23,457 nt of DNA from an uncultured Candidatus Saccharibacteria bacterium (GTDB taxonomy: Bacteria > Patescibacteriota > Saccharimonadia > Saccharimonadales > Saccharimonadaceae). Shown here one piece after another: positions 1-7,854 of the stretch. The stretch covers positions 1 to 23,457 of the forward strand of contig CARBGY010000013.1 in NCBI GenBank assembly GCA_948945085.1, in the 5' to 3' direction. The number at the start of each line of letters is the position of its first letter. Position 1 is the first letter of the stretch. Both the position numbers and the translations under genes were made by a program. The notes below the pieces were generated by a model. The model had not been told where the DNA came from, did no database searches, and worked only from the letters and a program-made list of their open reading frames with translations.

Positions 1-60
1 AAGAGGAAGAAGTAATATCTCACCGTGAGGAAGATAATGTATGGGAGGGGGAAGGAAGAA
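1..60. repeat. Intergenic polypurine repeat, copy 1
   Basis: Positions 4-55 are identical over 52 bp to 12931-12982, in the same orientation. The core (21-50, from CACCGTGAGG to the run of G) recurs at 12869-12898, and its last part appears inverted at 12790-12811. Read on the minus strand it is a polypyrimidine tract like the tail that follows the FISUMP cassettes. No gene is visible in it. It may be the end of a further cassette block lying left of the window. Confidence 0.85.
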
Positions 61-93
61 AGAAAGTAAAGAAATAAAAAGAAGGAAAACCAT

Positions 94-123
94 TTGACAC
101 CCCTCCCTCCCCAATGATACACT
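94..123 (+). promoter_or_regulatory. Promoter of the 299-1279 gene
   Basis: TTGACA (94-99), an 18-bp spacer, and TACACT (118-123) preceded by TGA, an extended -10. TACACT also forms the -10 of the promoters at 5040 and 5897. Transcription should start near 130, leaving a leader of about 170 nt that contains two related segments (AAGCTATCCGTAG and AAGCTATCTGTAG). Confidence 0.6.
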
Positions 124-298
124 GTACTCTAGAAAAGCTATCCGTAGCCTAGCACATTAATATCTACAAAAGTCAAACTTTTTCACATAGGGTCTCTGAA
201 GCTATCTGTAGTTTTCAAGCTTTAGAGTTATCTGACTATAAATCAGCTGTTTCACAGGCTAGCCTACGTAGTTTTATTAAGAAAAGGAGGGAATCATA

Positions 299-1279
299 AT
301 GCCCATTAACAAGACCAACCATTCACCTATACCCTTTAACGCTCCAATTTTAAGTTTACCCGAAACAACCGCCACTTACCGATTATCTAACGAAACCTTC
401 ACTAACCCAGCCAAAATCAATTACGCTCTACCTAGTCTCCAGTTCACCCCACGATTCCAACTCCAGATTAACCGCACCAACCTATATATTAGCCTTATCG
501 ATCTCCAGTACCGCATAGAACAGAGTATTGATGCTAATTCCACCATCGTCCTTGAAGAAGATGAGATTATCTGGGTCTGTTTTCCCGATCCCATACCTTA
601 TGACGAAAACTGCGTCAGAATCATCACGAACTACTTCGAGGAGCTCCTACAGAAAAATCGCCGCAAATGGCTACCAAAGTTCAAACAAAGCTTTCACAGT
701 CTTACCAGTCATTCCAGCAATAAACTAACCATTCTTTCCACCGACGATTCCGATACATTTATCATCGGTCGCCCAAAAGGTAAGTTTTCCGAAGTTAGTT
801 TTCCTTTCACGAGTCAAGGCTATCTAAACTTGTGCTGTTATCTCACAATTCCCAACAAAGAGTGTCTTCTTGACAAAATTAAAGCCAACAGTACCTTGCA
901 TGATAAATATACCGATATCCAAAGTCGCCTTCGTTACTTCGGTATCCATCTCCATTTTCAGCCCTGCCAGTGTCACCTTATTATTCCTAACTCCACCAGC
1001 TCAATCTTCGGTTGCCAGTACGAATCTAACCCCTCATTACCAAAACTACGCACCCTCATCATGCAACTTACCACCCCTCGACGCGAACTTTGGCAAAATC
1101 TTTACACCAGCGAGCTCTCAAATCATATCGAGCTTTTTAGTCACCTTACCACATATTTTACAGACATCTCCCTCCAGTTAGAGTCGCCAAATAGCAAGCG
1201 CAGTTTTGCTTATAGTCCAGATGGCTACGAAGAATTTTTAACCTATATTAACTGGATCCAGAATAGACAATCAATTTAA
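299..1279 (+). CDS. Hypothetical protein, 326 aa
   Basis: I do not recognise a family. The ATG follows a strong ribosome binding site (AAGGAGG at 284-290) and the frame stays open to a TAA, so the gene is probably real. The protein has no obvious signal peptide or membrane segment. It is rich in Ser, Thr, Asn, Leu and Ile and has a Cys pair (CQC) near residue 231. The coding strand is very C-rich and G-poor, as in other + strand genes here. It is a single gene with its own promoter at 94-123 and a terminator shared with the convergent valS. A cytoplasmic lineage-specific protein is the best description; function unknown. Confidence 0.75.
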   Translation: MPINKTNHSPIPFNAPILSLPETTATYRLSNETFTNPAKINYALPSLQFTPRFQLQINRTNLYISLIDLQYRIEQSIDANSTIVLEEDEIIWVCFPDPIPYDENCVRIITNYFEELLQKNRRKWLPKFKQSFHSLTSHSSNKLTILSTDDSDTFIIGRPKGKFSEVSFPFTSQGYLNLCCYLTIPNKECLLDKIKANSTLHDKYTDIQSRLRYFGIHLHFQPCQCHLIIPNSTSSIFGCQYESNPSLPKLRTLIMQLTTPRRELWQNLYTSELSNHIELFSHLTTYFTDISLQLESPNSKRSFAYSPDGYEEFLTYINWIQNRQSI

Positions 1280-1326
1280 CCTCTTATCAATTTCCAGACC
1301 ACTTCACAAGTTTGACCCTACAGAAA

Positions 1327-1355
1327 CCCCCGCAGCCTTCGCTACGGGGATTTTT
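1327..1355. terminator. Bidirectional terminator between the 299 gene and valS
   Basis: CCCCG/CGGGG arms with an inner AGC/GCT pairing and a short loop, followed by TTTTT at 1351-1355 on the + strand. A run of A upstream is less clear, so it mainly serves the + strand gene, but it lies just past the valS stop and could end both transcripts. Confidence 0.75.
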
Positions 1356-1359
1356 ATAT

Positions 1360-4023
1360 CTAAATCACCTTTAACTCTGTCTTTAATCTCTCGAGTAACT
1401 TCTCCTTTTCCAAAATCCCCTCCCTTGTTTGCTTCACCAAATGCGCCGGAGCCTTATCTACGTAATTTGGGTTCAGCATTCTTGCATTAAGCGCATCAAG
1501 CTCTCTCCCTACCTTCAAAATCCGCTCTTCCAGCCCCTCTTTATACTTTTTCACCGTTTCCGCATCCACATCGAGATATACTTCATGATTCATCAACGCC
1601 AACCTTAACCCCCTCGGTTGTCCTTCCGTACTAGAAATCGTCTTTGCTCTCGTCATCGCTAAAACTAAAACTTCGTTATCTGCTACTAGTGCGTCATCAC
1701 CATACAGAATCACCCCTTCTCGGCCCACCCCCAACTCTTGCATTACTCGCCGCGCCTCTGCAACCACTTCCATCAGACTCTCGAAATTCTCCGCCGCTAT
1801 CTGATCATATTTCAATCGCGTTGGCCACTTTTGTGCAATCAACATTCCGCTCGTCCAATCCAAACTCTGCCAGATCGCTTCTGTCACAAATGGTGCAAAC
1901 GGATGCAACATCTTTAATATCATCTCCAACGTCACCTTCAAAAGTGGCACATTCTTATACACTTTTTGGCTTTCGATAAACCAATCCGCGTATTTATCCC
2001 AAATCACGCTATACAGTGTTTCCACCGCCTCTGAGAACCGATACGCTTTAAAATCTTCCTCAACCTCTTCCTTGCACTTTGTCAACTCTCGAGTCATCCA
2101 GTCCTCACCCATATTGTCTGTCGAATAGGGAAGCTCGGCTCCAGCTCGCACCGCTCCTTCGTTTACCATTTCCGCCTTCATCTCTGCTTCCGCCATCTCC
2201 ACCGCTTCCGCACTTCCACTTCTGCTTTCATCCACCATCCCCTGAATAAACCTTGAAATATTCCACAACTTATTGCATAAATTCCTACCCGCAACCACAC
2301 TATTCTCACTAAATGCCTGATTCATTCCTGCACTCCGCCCCTTTAGAATCCCCAGCCTAAACGCATCCGAACCATATTTCGTCACTAACTCTATCGGATT
2401 AATTACATTCCCCTTACTCTTACTCATCTTCTGCCCATGTTCATCCAGCACCAAACCATGCAAATATACCTCACGAAAGGGAACTTCACCCGTCACATAA
2501 ACCCCCATCATAATCATCCGTGCCACCCACGCAAACAAGATATCCGCGCCCGTCTCCATCACATTCAACGGATAATACGGATTCTCCTTACCCGCTAACC
2601 AATTTGTACAAACAATCGGCCAATGCGAACTCGAAAACCACGTATCGAACGTGTCCTCATCCCTCACATATGTCACTCCCCCAACTTCAATCTTCGCCAA
2701 ATTCGTCCGCACATCAAAGATCCACTCTGGCGCTTCGCTCGTCTCCGTCTGCCTAAACATCGGAATTGGAATTCCCCACGGTATTTGACGTGAAATATTC
2801 CAATCTTTCAATCCCTTTAAGTAATTGATTAGTACTTTTTTCTTATTCGCCGGGTAAAACTTAATCTCACCTTTTTCCAGTCTCTCAATCGCCCCCTTCG
2901 CCAATCTCTCTACATCGATAAACCACTGCGCCTTCAGCATCGGCTCAATCACCGCCCCACACTTATAACAATGCGCCACCGCATGCTGAATATCTTTCTC
3001 CCCCCGCAATAGCCCCTGTTCCTTCAACTTCTTCAGCACTAGAGAACGACATTCCACCGTCGTCAAACCCTTAAACTCCTCCCCCGCGCTCTCCAGCATT
3101 CGCCCATCCTCCCCAATTACTCGCACCCTCGGCAAGTTATGTCTCTCCCCCACCTCAAAATCATCAAAATCATGCGCCGGTGTAATCTTTACCGCCCCTG
3201 TACCATATTCCGGATCCGCGTGTTCATCTACAATTACTGGTATCACCCTCCCCGTCAGCGGCAACTCCACCTCTTTTCCAACTAAATCCTTGTAGCGTTC
3301 ATCATCCGCACTCACTGCCACCGCCGTATCACCAAAAATCGTCTCCGGCCGCGTCGTCGATACTATAATCTCCCCCTCGCCATCAACCAACTTATACCCA
3401 ATTTCCCAGAGCTTACCCGCCTCGTCCTCATGCTCTACTTCAATATCCGCAAACGCCGTTTGATGATGCGGGCAAAAATTCACCAACTTCTCCCCCCGAT
3501 AGATCATTCCGTCATTCCACATCTTCTCAAACGTCTGGTACACCCGACTCACTACATTTTCATCCAGCGTAAAAGTCAAATCCGGCCACGCACAGCTTGC
3601 TCCAAGCGCCCGCACCTGAAGCTCCATATTCCCGCGCTGCTCCTCTACAAATTTCCAAACTCGCGCATAAAGTTCATCTCGTGAATACTCAAATCGTGTA
3701 TGCCCTTCTTTTTCCAACGCTCGCTCATACACCACCCAAGTCTCGAACCCCGCGTGATCCGCCCCCGGAATATACCAAGTCGACTTCCCCCGCAAACGAT
3801 AATATCTCGCCAGGGAATCTTCAATCGCAATCGTCAGACCATGCCCAATATGTAAATTCCCATTTGCATTCGGTGGTGGCATAACTAACGCATAAGAATC
3901 TTGCGTCTCATCCTCAAAAGCATCCGCCACAATTTTCTTCGACTGAAACACCCCAGCCCGCTCCCACTCCGCGTAAATCTGTGGCTCAAAATCCCCCGGA
4001 TCATAACTTTTCGCAAATTTCAT
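1360..4023 (-). CDS. valS: Valine--tRNA ligase
   Basis: Class I aminoacyl-tRNA synthetase that charges tRNA-Val in the cytoplasm. Visible features: the HIGH motif in NGNLHIGHG (about residues 58-61), the KMSKS motif in KMSKSKGN (about residue 530), a Cys-containing HCYKCG segment in the middle, the editing domain with its STTRPETIFGDTAVAV stretch, and a C-terminal Lys/Glu/Leu-rich coiled-coil arm typical of ValRS. Length is 887 aa, normal for the family. I chose the ATG at 4023 because GGAGA lies five bases upstream; the frame is open further up to 4113, but that start would lie upstream of the probable -10 box. Between the anticodon-domain helices there is a Glu/Ala/Met-rich insert (around residues 600-650) that looks lineage-specific. 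Function is secure; the start is likely but not proven. Confidence 0.97.
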   Translation of the reverse strand: MKFAKSYDPGDFEPQIYAEWERAGVFQSKKIVADAFEDETQDSYALVMPPPNANGNLHIGHGLTIAIEDSLARYYRLRGKSTWYIPGADHAGFETWVVYERALEKEGHTRFEYSRDELYARVWKFVEEQRGNMELQVRALGASCAWPDLTFTLDENVVSRVYQTFEKMWNDGMIYRGEKLVNFCPHHQTAFADIEVEHEDEAGKLWEIGYKLVDGEGEIIVSTTRPETIFGDTAVAVSADDERYKDLVGKEVELPLTGRVIPVIVDEHADPEYGTGAVKITPAHDFDDFEVGERHNLPRVRVIGEDGRMLESAGEEFKGLTTVECRSLVLKKLKEQGLLRGEKDIQHAVAHCYKCGAVIEPMLKAQWFIDVERLAKGAIERLEKGEIKFYPANKKKVLINYLKGLKDWNISRQIPWGIPIPMFRQTETSEAPEWIFDVRTNLAKIEVGGVTYVRDEDTFDTWFSSSHWPIVCTNWLAGKENPYYPLNVMETGADILFAWVARMIMMGVYVTGEVPFREVYLHGLVLDEHGQKMSKSKGNVINPIELVTKYGSDAFRLGILKGRSAGMNQAFSENSVVAGRNLCNKLWNISRFIQGMVDESRSGSAEAVEMAEAEMKAEMVNEGAVRAGAELPYSTDNMGEDWMTRELTKCKEEVEEDFKAYRFSEAVETLYSVIWDKYADWFIESQKVYKNVPLLKVTLEMILKMLHPFAPFVTEAIWQSLDWTSGMLIAQKWPTRLKYDQIAAENFESLMEVVAEARRVMQELGVGREGVILYGDDALVADNEVLVLAMTRAKTISSTEGQPRGLRLALMNHEVYLDVDAETVKKYKEGLEERILKVGRELDALNARMLNPNYVDKAPAHLVKQTREGILEKEKLLERLKTELKVI

Positions 4024-4098
4024 CTTTCTCCTCGCAAATCTTTTGTCCAGCACCATCCCCACCAAGCGCCAACTCCCTACTAACTCTATATTCCTTCT

Positions 4099-4107
4099 AT
4101 TATACCA
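4099..4107 (-). promoter_or_regulatory. Extended -10 of valS
   Basis: Minus-strand TGGTATAAT. The -35 region is weak. Transcription from here gives a leader of about 70 nt before the chosen valS start. It is divergent from the promoter at 4128-4156. Confidence 0.5.
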
Positions 4108-4127
4108 TACCAAACAACCAAAAGTTA

Positions 4128-4156
4128 TTGCATAAACACAACATATACTATATAAT
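4128..4156 (+). promoter_or_regulatory. Promoter of the 4168-4917 gene
   Basis: TTGCAT (4128-4133), 17-bp spacer, TATAAT (4151-4156). The ATG follows 11 bases after the -10, so the mRNA would have a leader of about 5 nt or none. Confidence 0.65.
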
Positions 4157-4167
4157 TAAGCCAATAT

Positions 4168-4917
4168 ATGAACTCTAAAGTTAAAGGAATCCTTACCGTT
4201 GCTGGATTATGTGTCGCCTTAGGCATTGGGGGCTTTATCATCAACACGAATTGGCAAAGTCAACCTGAAAATCCAAAACCTAATACGGAATATGCGCAAG
4301 CAAACCATGAAGATAGCACAAAAGCAACCGCCAAAGAAAACATCTATACCATACCTTCCTCCGCCTCTTTGGCCGTTGATATCTCCAATCCCGATGTCTT
4401 GTCCGACATGTGTGATGGCATCGTACTCGCCACAATCGACTCAATAGATGGCAGTAATAATTACAGCGAGGTCTCTGGCGAATATGTCTTCCCATACACC
4501 TACGGCCACATCACTATCCTTGAAAGCTACAAAGGCAATTTCCCAATCGGGGAAAGTGTTGAGTTTTATCGTCTTGGAGGTACTATCTCCGTAGACCAAT
4601 ACCGTGCCGGTCTATCCGAAGGTGAACTTGAAAAGCTCAGTAGCTTAGGCGAAAATAGCATACTTGACAACTCCGAGTGGGTAAAACGCACTATTTCTGG
4701 AGATGTTGAAATAGAAGAAGGTAAAACTTACCTGATGTACATTAATCCAGAAAGCGCCTATTACGGAAAGCCCAATACCTATGCTATTGTTGGTCTGCAA
4801 GGCGGTCTTCGCGAAGTTCAAAACGCAAACAACACGCGTTCCGCCTCCGATCTAAAAGTCCTCAATAATTTTACCAACAATTGGGAAGACTTAAGCAGCA
4901 TCATCAAAACAGAATAA
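4168..4917 (+). CDS. Membrane-anchored extracytoplasmic protein, 249 aa
   Basis: One hydrophobic segment (about residues 7-24) follows a short positive N-terminus, with no lipobox Cys directly after it, so this is a signal anchor or an uncleaved signal peptide. The next 35 residues are a Pro/Asn/Lys-rich linker, then a globular domain of about 180 residues rich in Gly, Glu and Tyr, with the pattern ILESYKGN and RLGGTISVDQY. I do not recognise a named family. No Shine-Dalgarno site precedes the ATG, and the promoter position implies a near-leaderless transcript. The gene is divergent from valS and is ended by its own strong terminator. It probably acts outside the cell membrane; role unknown. 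Confidence 0.8.
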   Translation: MNSKVKGILTVAGLCVALGIGGFIINTNWQSQPENPKPNTEYAQANHEDSTKATAKENIYTIPSSASLAVDISNPDVLSDMCDGIVLATIDSIDGSNNYSEVSGEYVFPYTYGHITILESYKGNFPIGESVEFYRLGGTISVDQYRAGLSEGELEKLSSLGENSILDNSEWVKRTISGDVEIEEGKTYLMYINPESAYYGKPNTYAIVGLQGGLREVQNANNTRSASDLKVLNNFTNNWEDLSSIIKTE

Positions 4918-4979
4918 ACATTAGCTGCTCCAGAAACTACATCGACCAAATTTTCGTATAAAATTTTCTACCAGAACAC

Positions 4980-5004
4980 CCACCGGCTAAGCCGGTGGTT
5001 TTTT
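4980..5004 (+). terminator. Intrinsic terminator
   Basis: Perfect 8-bp stem CCACCGGC / GCCGGTGG with a TAA loop, followed by six T. It ends the 4168-4917 gene. Confidence 0.92.
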
Positions 5005-5039
5005 CTACCTCTAGCTAAACAGTCTTTCACTTCAGTCTC

Positions 5040-5068
5040 TTGACAAAACCCTTAACCTGTGCTACACT
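5040..5068 (+). promoter_or_regulatory. Promoter of the 5144-5458 gene
   Basis: TTGACA (5040-5045), 17-bp spacer, TACACT (5063-5068) with TGTGC directly upstream. It is closely similar to the promoter at 5897-5925, including the GGAAGTA just after the -10. Confidence 0.85.
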
Positions 5069-5089
5069 GGAAGTAGAGTGTAAATATAG

Positions 5090-5117
5090 CGCCTAACGTA
5101 TTTGTTAGTGCGTTTTT
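5090..5117 (+). promoter_or_regulatory. Terminator-like hairpin in a 5' leader
   Basis: CGCCTAAC pairs with GTTAGTGCG (one bulged T), loop of six bases, then five T (5113-5117). It lies between the promoter at 5040 and the ATG at 5144, where it could act as an attenuator or leaky terminator. No leader peptide or riboswitch core was recognised. Confidence 0.5.
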
Positions 5118-5143
5118 CTAAACTTAAAAACAAAAAGGAATCT

Positions 5144-5458
5144 ATGCAAACAAACTATCAACAACTCCAAAACGAAACTTCTACCGATCGTGCCCCCGGT
5201 GATGGAATTTCACCCCTCTCCGACGCTTCCGATAACCCTTTCGAAAAAAATCCGGATGACAGTGTCGACATCACGGCTCATTTTGACGACCAAAAAGCCC
5301 GCACCATCGAATCTAACCTCAAGCCCAAGATCACCCCATCCCCCTTCGAGGACTCTCAACCCACCACTCCCGAAACCGACCACCCCAAAACCAACGATTT
5401 AAAAACCGAAGCAAAAGCCTTCGCTATCGAAGAACCTAACGCGACAAACCCCTTTTAA
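5144..5458 (+). CDS. Small acidic disordered protein, 104 aa
   Basis: Unrecognised. I chose the ATG at 5144, which has AAGGA six to ten bases upstream; the frame is open to 5102 but that start would lie inside the leader hairpin. The product is rich in Asp, Glu, Pro, Thr and Asn, has almost no hydrophobic core, and contains three NPF or SPF-like triplets (DNPF, SPFE and a C-terminal NPF). It is probably intrinsically disordered. It has its own promoter and a possible attenuator, and ends 10 bp before the convergent HIT gene. Reality as a gene is supported by the promoter and ribosome binding site. Confidence 0.65.
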   Translation: MQTNYQQLQNETSTDRAPGDGISPLSDASDNPFEKNPDDSVDITAHFDDQKARTIESNLKPKITPSPFEDSQPTTPETDHPKTNDLKTEAKAFAIEEPNATNPF

Positions 5459-5468
5459 TTACAATAAC

Positions 5469-5870
5469 CTAGTTAAGCCGTAGTTTTTCCTGCAGCTCTC
5501 GCATCTCGTCCTGCGAAATTTTCGGTTTCGTCTCCTCAGTTATCCCGCCCCTCAAACCTTTTTCAAAATATTCATCAAACGGCAAAATGTGCACATGCGC
5601 ATGCGGCACATCCACTCCTACTACTTTCATCGTCATCCTCTTTCCAAGAACCGTTTCGTAGTGTTGCATCAGCTTCCGCACCGTCTCCATTACCGCCCTA
5701 TAGTCCTCATCTTGAAGCTCATAAACTTTCGCCACCTCATTTTTCGGCACCACCAACGTATGCCCCACCGCCTCTGGCGAAATATCCAAAAACGCAAACG
5801 TCCTCTCATCCTCATAAATCTTATAACAGGGAATCTCACCTCTAATAATCTTCGTAAACACACTACTCAT
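5469..5870 (-). CDS. HIT-family nucleotide hydrolase
   Basis: Histidine-triad protein of 133 aa, the normal length. The catalytic motif is H90-A-H92-V-H94 followed by ILPF, and the N-terminal part has the FTKIIRGEIPCYKIYEDE and FLDI-P---GHTLV-PK signatures of the HINT/PKCI branch. Such enzymes hydrolyse phosphoramidate or similar bonds of purine nucleotides in the cytoplasm. The ATG follows TATAAT by only six bases, so the transcript is apparently leaderless and no ribosome binding site is present. The promoter is interleaved with that of the divergent gene at 5966. Family assignment is secure; the exact substrate is not. Confidence 0.93.
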   Translation of the reverse strand: MSSVFTKIIRGEIPCYKIYEDERTFAFLDISPEAVGHTLVVPKNEVAKVYELQDEDYRAVMETVRKLMQHYETVLGKRMTMKVVGVDVPHAHVHILPFDEYFEKGLRGGITEETKPKISQDEMRELQEKLRLN

Positions 5871-5876
5871 TTTCTA

Positions 5877-5885
5877 ATTATATCA
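5877..5885 (-). promoter_or_regulatory. Extended -10 of the HIT gene
   Basis: Minus-strand TGATATAAT; TATAAT is followed by TAGAAA and then the ATG. The -35 region overlaps the divergent TTGACA at 5897-5902, so the two promoters may compete. Confidence 0.65.
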
Positions 5886-5896
5886 CACCCCACCTC

Positions 5897-5925
5897 TTGA
5901 CAAAAAGCTTAAGCTATGCTACACT
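5897..5925 (+). promoter_or_regulatory. Promoter of the 5966-7135 gene
   Basis: TTGACA (5897-5902), 17-bp spacer, TACACT (5920-5925). Spacer and initial transcribed bases closely match the promoter at 5040. Confidence 0.85.
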
Positions 5926-5965
5926 GGAAGTAATAGTATTAAACATTATCAAAATAAAAATACCC

Positions 5966-7135
5966 ATGAAATCAAAATCCCACGAAATTACATCTAATAT
6001 CCCCCAGGAGCCTAATTTTGAAAAATCCCCAGAGCCAGCCGATCGCTTCCGCGTCAATGTAGATGACTATCCCATTTTCCAACAACAAACCGAACTAAGT
6101 CCTAACTGGGGCGACAACACTACTCACCGCTGGAACATTGATAAAACTTTGGGTGAATATATTAAAAGTACCGCAAATCTAATTTCTACTCTAGATGGCA
6201 CTTCTGCCGAATATGAACGACACCCCGATCTTCCTATTCCTGACCATGTTATTTACCTCGACAAATCCGCTCGCCCTGTTAGTTGGCTCATTAACACTTT
6301 TTGGCAAGACTTCTCCGATCAAAAACGTCCCGAGCATTCCTACCTTAACATTGATCGTATCCCCTGGTTTCGACGTAGTGGTATCGATGTTGACCCCAAC
6401 GGATACCATCAAAATCCCAACGGCACACTCACCCTTGCAAAGCCCAGCGATTTTCATATTGAAAATATCGACCCCTCCAACTTCGCTCGTATTCGCGCGC
6501 TTTACCTTGAAAACGGCCTCCCTAATGACTCCATTGAACCAGAAAACATCTCTCAAATCATGCACACTCCCTCAAAACTCGACGGCAAAAACATCCTGAT
6601 CGTTGACGAAGTTAGACGTTCCGGTTCCACCGCATACATCGCCGAATCCTTAATTAAAGCCGCTTTTCCCAACGTCGCTAGCGTTCGTAGTGACTATTTT
6701 TGGAATAGTGGCAGCAAATCCAATCAAAGCGGCAACGAAAGCCAAATCCTTAGTGTACCAGTCTGGTACGACAGTACAGTTATTTCCGGTCGTGGCATTG
6801 GTGACGTCATGCCCGAATACTATAATGCTCGTCACGAACAATGGCAAAACGATAAAACACGCGCCCAAAAATTTGGCTCTATCGTACTCAGTGCCATGAT
6901 CGATCTCGGCCAAGAAGACGGTCAACGTTCTCGTAAACTCATGCACGAAATTCAACAAATGCGCCAAGACTTCGTAAACGGCCACATTCTCATGCCAAAG
7001 CCCACTAACTACGATCCCGATCGTTATGCCGACTTCATCGAAGCCCAAGATATCCGCCTCGCTCCCGAAAGCGATCCTTCGCCTGATACATTAATCAATA
7101 TCCTCAAAGCCATCGATGCCCGTCCCGCCACCTAA
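5966..7135 (+). CDS. Phosphoribosyltransferase-like protein, 389 aa
   Basis: A type I phosphoribosyltransferase-like fold is suggested by NILIVDEVRRSGST at about residues 209-222, which corresponds to the PRPP-binding loop; the usual Asp-Asp is Asp-Glu here and the TG is SG. A second recognisable block, YLDKSARPVSWLIN (about residues 96-109), is typical of predicted PRTase-like proteins of unknown role rather than of purine or pyrimidine salvage enzymes. The N-terminal 50 residues are Pro/Glu-rich and probably disordered. The start at 5966 was chosen because upstream codons lie inside the promoter; no clear ribosome binding site is visible. Cytoplasmic. A nucleotide or stress-related role is possible but inferred. 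Confidence 0.8.
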   Translation: MKSKSHEITSNIPQEPNFEKSPEPADRFRVNVDDYPIFQQQTELSPNWGDNTTHRWNIDKTLGEYIKSTANLISTLDGTSAEYERHPDLPIPDHVIYLDKSARPVSWLINTFWQDFSDQKRPEHSYLNIDRIPWFRRSGIDVDPNGYHQNPNGTLTLAKPSDFHIENIDPSNFARIRALYLENGLPNDSIEPENISQIMHTPSKLDGKNILIVDEVRRSGSTAYIAESLIKAAFPNVASVRSDYFWNSGSKSNQSGNESQILSVPVWYDSTVISGRGIGDVMPEYYNARHEQWQNDKTRAQKFGSIVLSAMIDLGQEDGQRSRKLMHEIQQMRQDFVNGHILMPKPTNYDPDRYADFIEAQDIRLAPESDPSPDTLINILKAIDARPAT

Positions 7136-7166
7136 CCTAACCATCCAGACCGCACCCATCAAAAAT

Positions 7167-7194
7167 CTCCCGCATAAACCCTGCGGGAGTCTTT
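7167..7194 (+). terminator. Intrinsic terminator
   Basis: CTCCCGCA (7167-7174) and TGCGGGAG (7182-7189) form an 8-bp stem, followed by TCTTTGTC, a modest T-rich tail. It ends the PRTase-like gene. Confidence 0.8.
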
Positions 7195-7245
7195 GTCTAA
7201 CGTACTAAAATGGGTAGTAAAGGGTATTCTTGTATCATCATCTTG

Positions 7246-7605
7246 CTAGCAATTAATCACACCAGCCCCTTTAGCCCCGCCGGCACCTTTCGCCTGCGCC
7301 AAAACCGGTTCCCGGCATAACTTCACCGTATCTGTTTCCGGATGCCTCTCATTTACGTAAATCTCTGTCCGATATTCCTGACCGTTGTATATTACCTTAT
7401 TTACGGCCATCGAATATCCGTGTGAATATTCTTCAAAGTACGATATCTCACCCTGAAGTGGAATCCTCAGACCCACCTCATCCATCAGATTCAGCTTGAC
7501 TATCTCGCCAAGCTCACCTTTCGGCCTATCAGAGCCACAAAACCACAGTCTTACAACCTCTGTTGCTAATTCTTCTCGCATACGCAATACATCTCCCCTC
7601 TTCAT
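7246..7605 (-). CDS. Hypothetical protein, up to 119 aa
   Basis: Unrecognised, small, without membrane segments. The start is uncertain: ATG at 7605 has no ribosome binding site, whereas AGGGGA lies a suitable distance before an in-frame TTG at 7587 and an ATG at 7581. The C-terminus is low complexity (AKGAG repeated twice, then VINC). The promoter at 7652-7680 is of the same type as that of the 17213-17719 gene. Charged, probably cytoplasmic; function unknown. Confidence 0.6.
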   Translation of the reverse strand: MKRGDVLRMREELATEVVRLWFCGSDRPKGELGEIVKLNLMDEVGLRIPLQGEISYFEEYSHGYSMAVNKVIYNGQEYRTEIYVNERHPETDTVKLCREPVLAQAKGAGGAKGAGVINC

Positions 7606-7651
7606 TTTTCATAGCAACATACCCAGAGCCATTCTCAGACTCTACCCTTCC

Positions 7652-7680
7652 ATTGTAGCACACTTTGCTAAAAAAGTCAA
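7652..7680 (-). promoter_or_regulatory. Promoter of the 7246-7605 gene
   Basis: Minus-strand TTGACT (7680-7675), 17-bp spacer ending in TGTGC, TACAAT (7657-7652), followed by GGAAG. Nearly the same design as the promoter at 17782-17810. Confidence 0.82.
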
Positions 7681-7755
7681 TGCTTATTCCTATTTTTCGC
7701 CCACTATTCTATCCCCACCATCAATCTTCGCTATCAAATATTTCTTATATTATAC

Positions 7756-7784
7756 TTGAAGAATTAGTATTTTTATGATAATAT
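7756..7784 (+). promoter_or_regulatory. Promoter of the 7855-8535 gene
   Basis: TTGAAG (7756-7761), 17-bp spacer, TAATAT (7779-7784) preceded by TGA (extended -10). Confidence 0.6.
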
Positions 7785-7854
7785 AATAATATGACAGCAA
7801 CCGCTTGCACCTTAAAAGGTTACTAGTCAAATAAAATCTTAAGGAGGTACTTCT

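Noticed and set aside
4280..4495. Minus-strand frame with many Arg and Cys
   Set aside because: Shadow of the 4168-4917 gene; no promoter or ribosome binding site.
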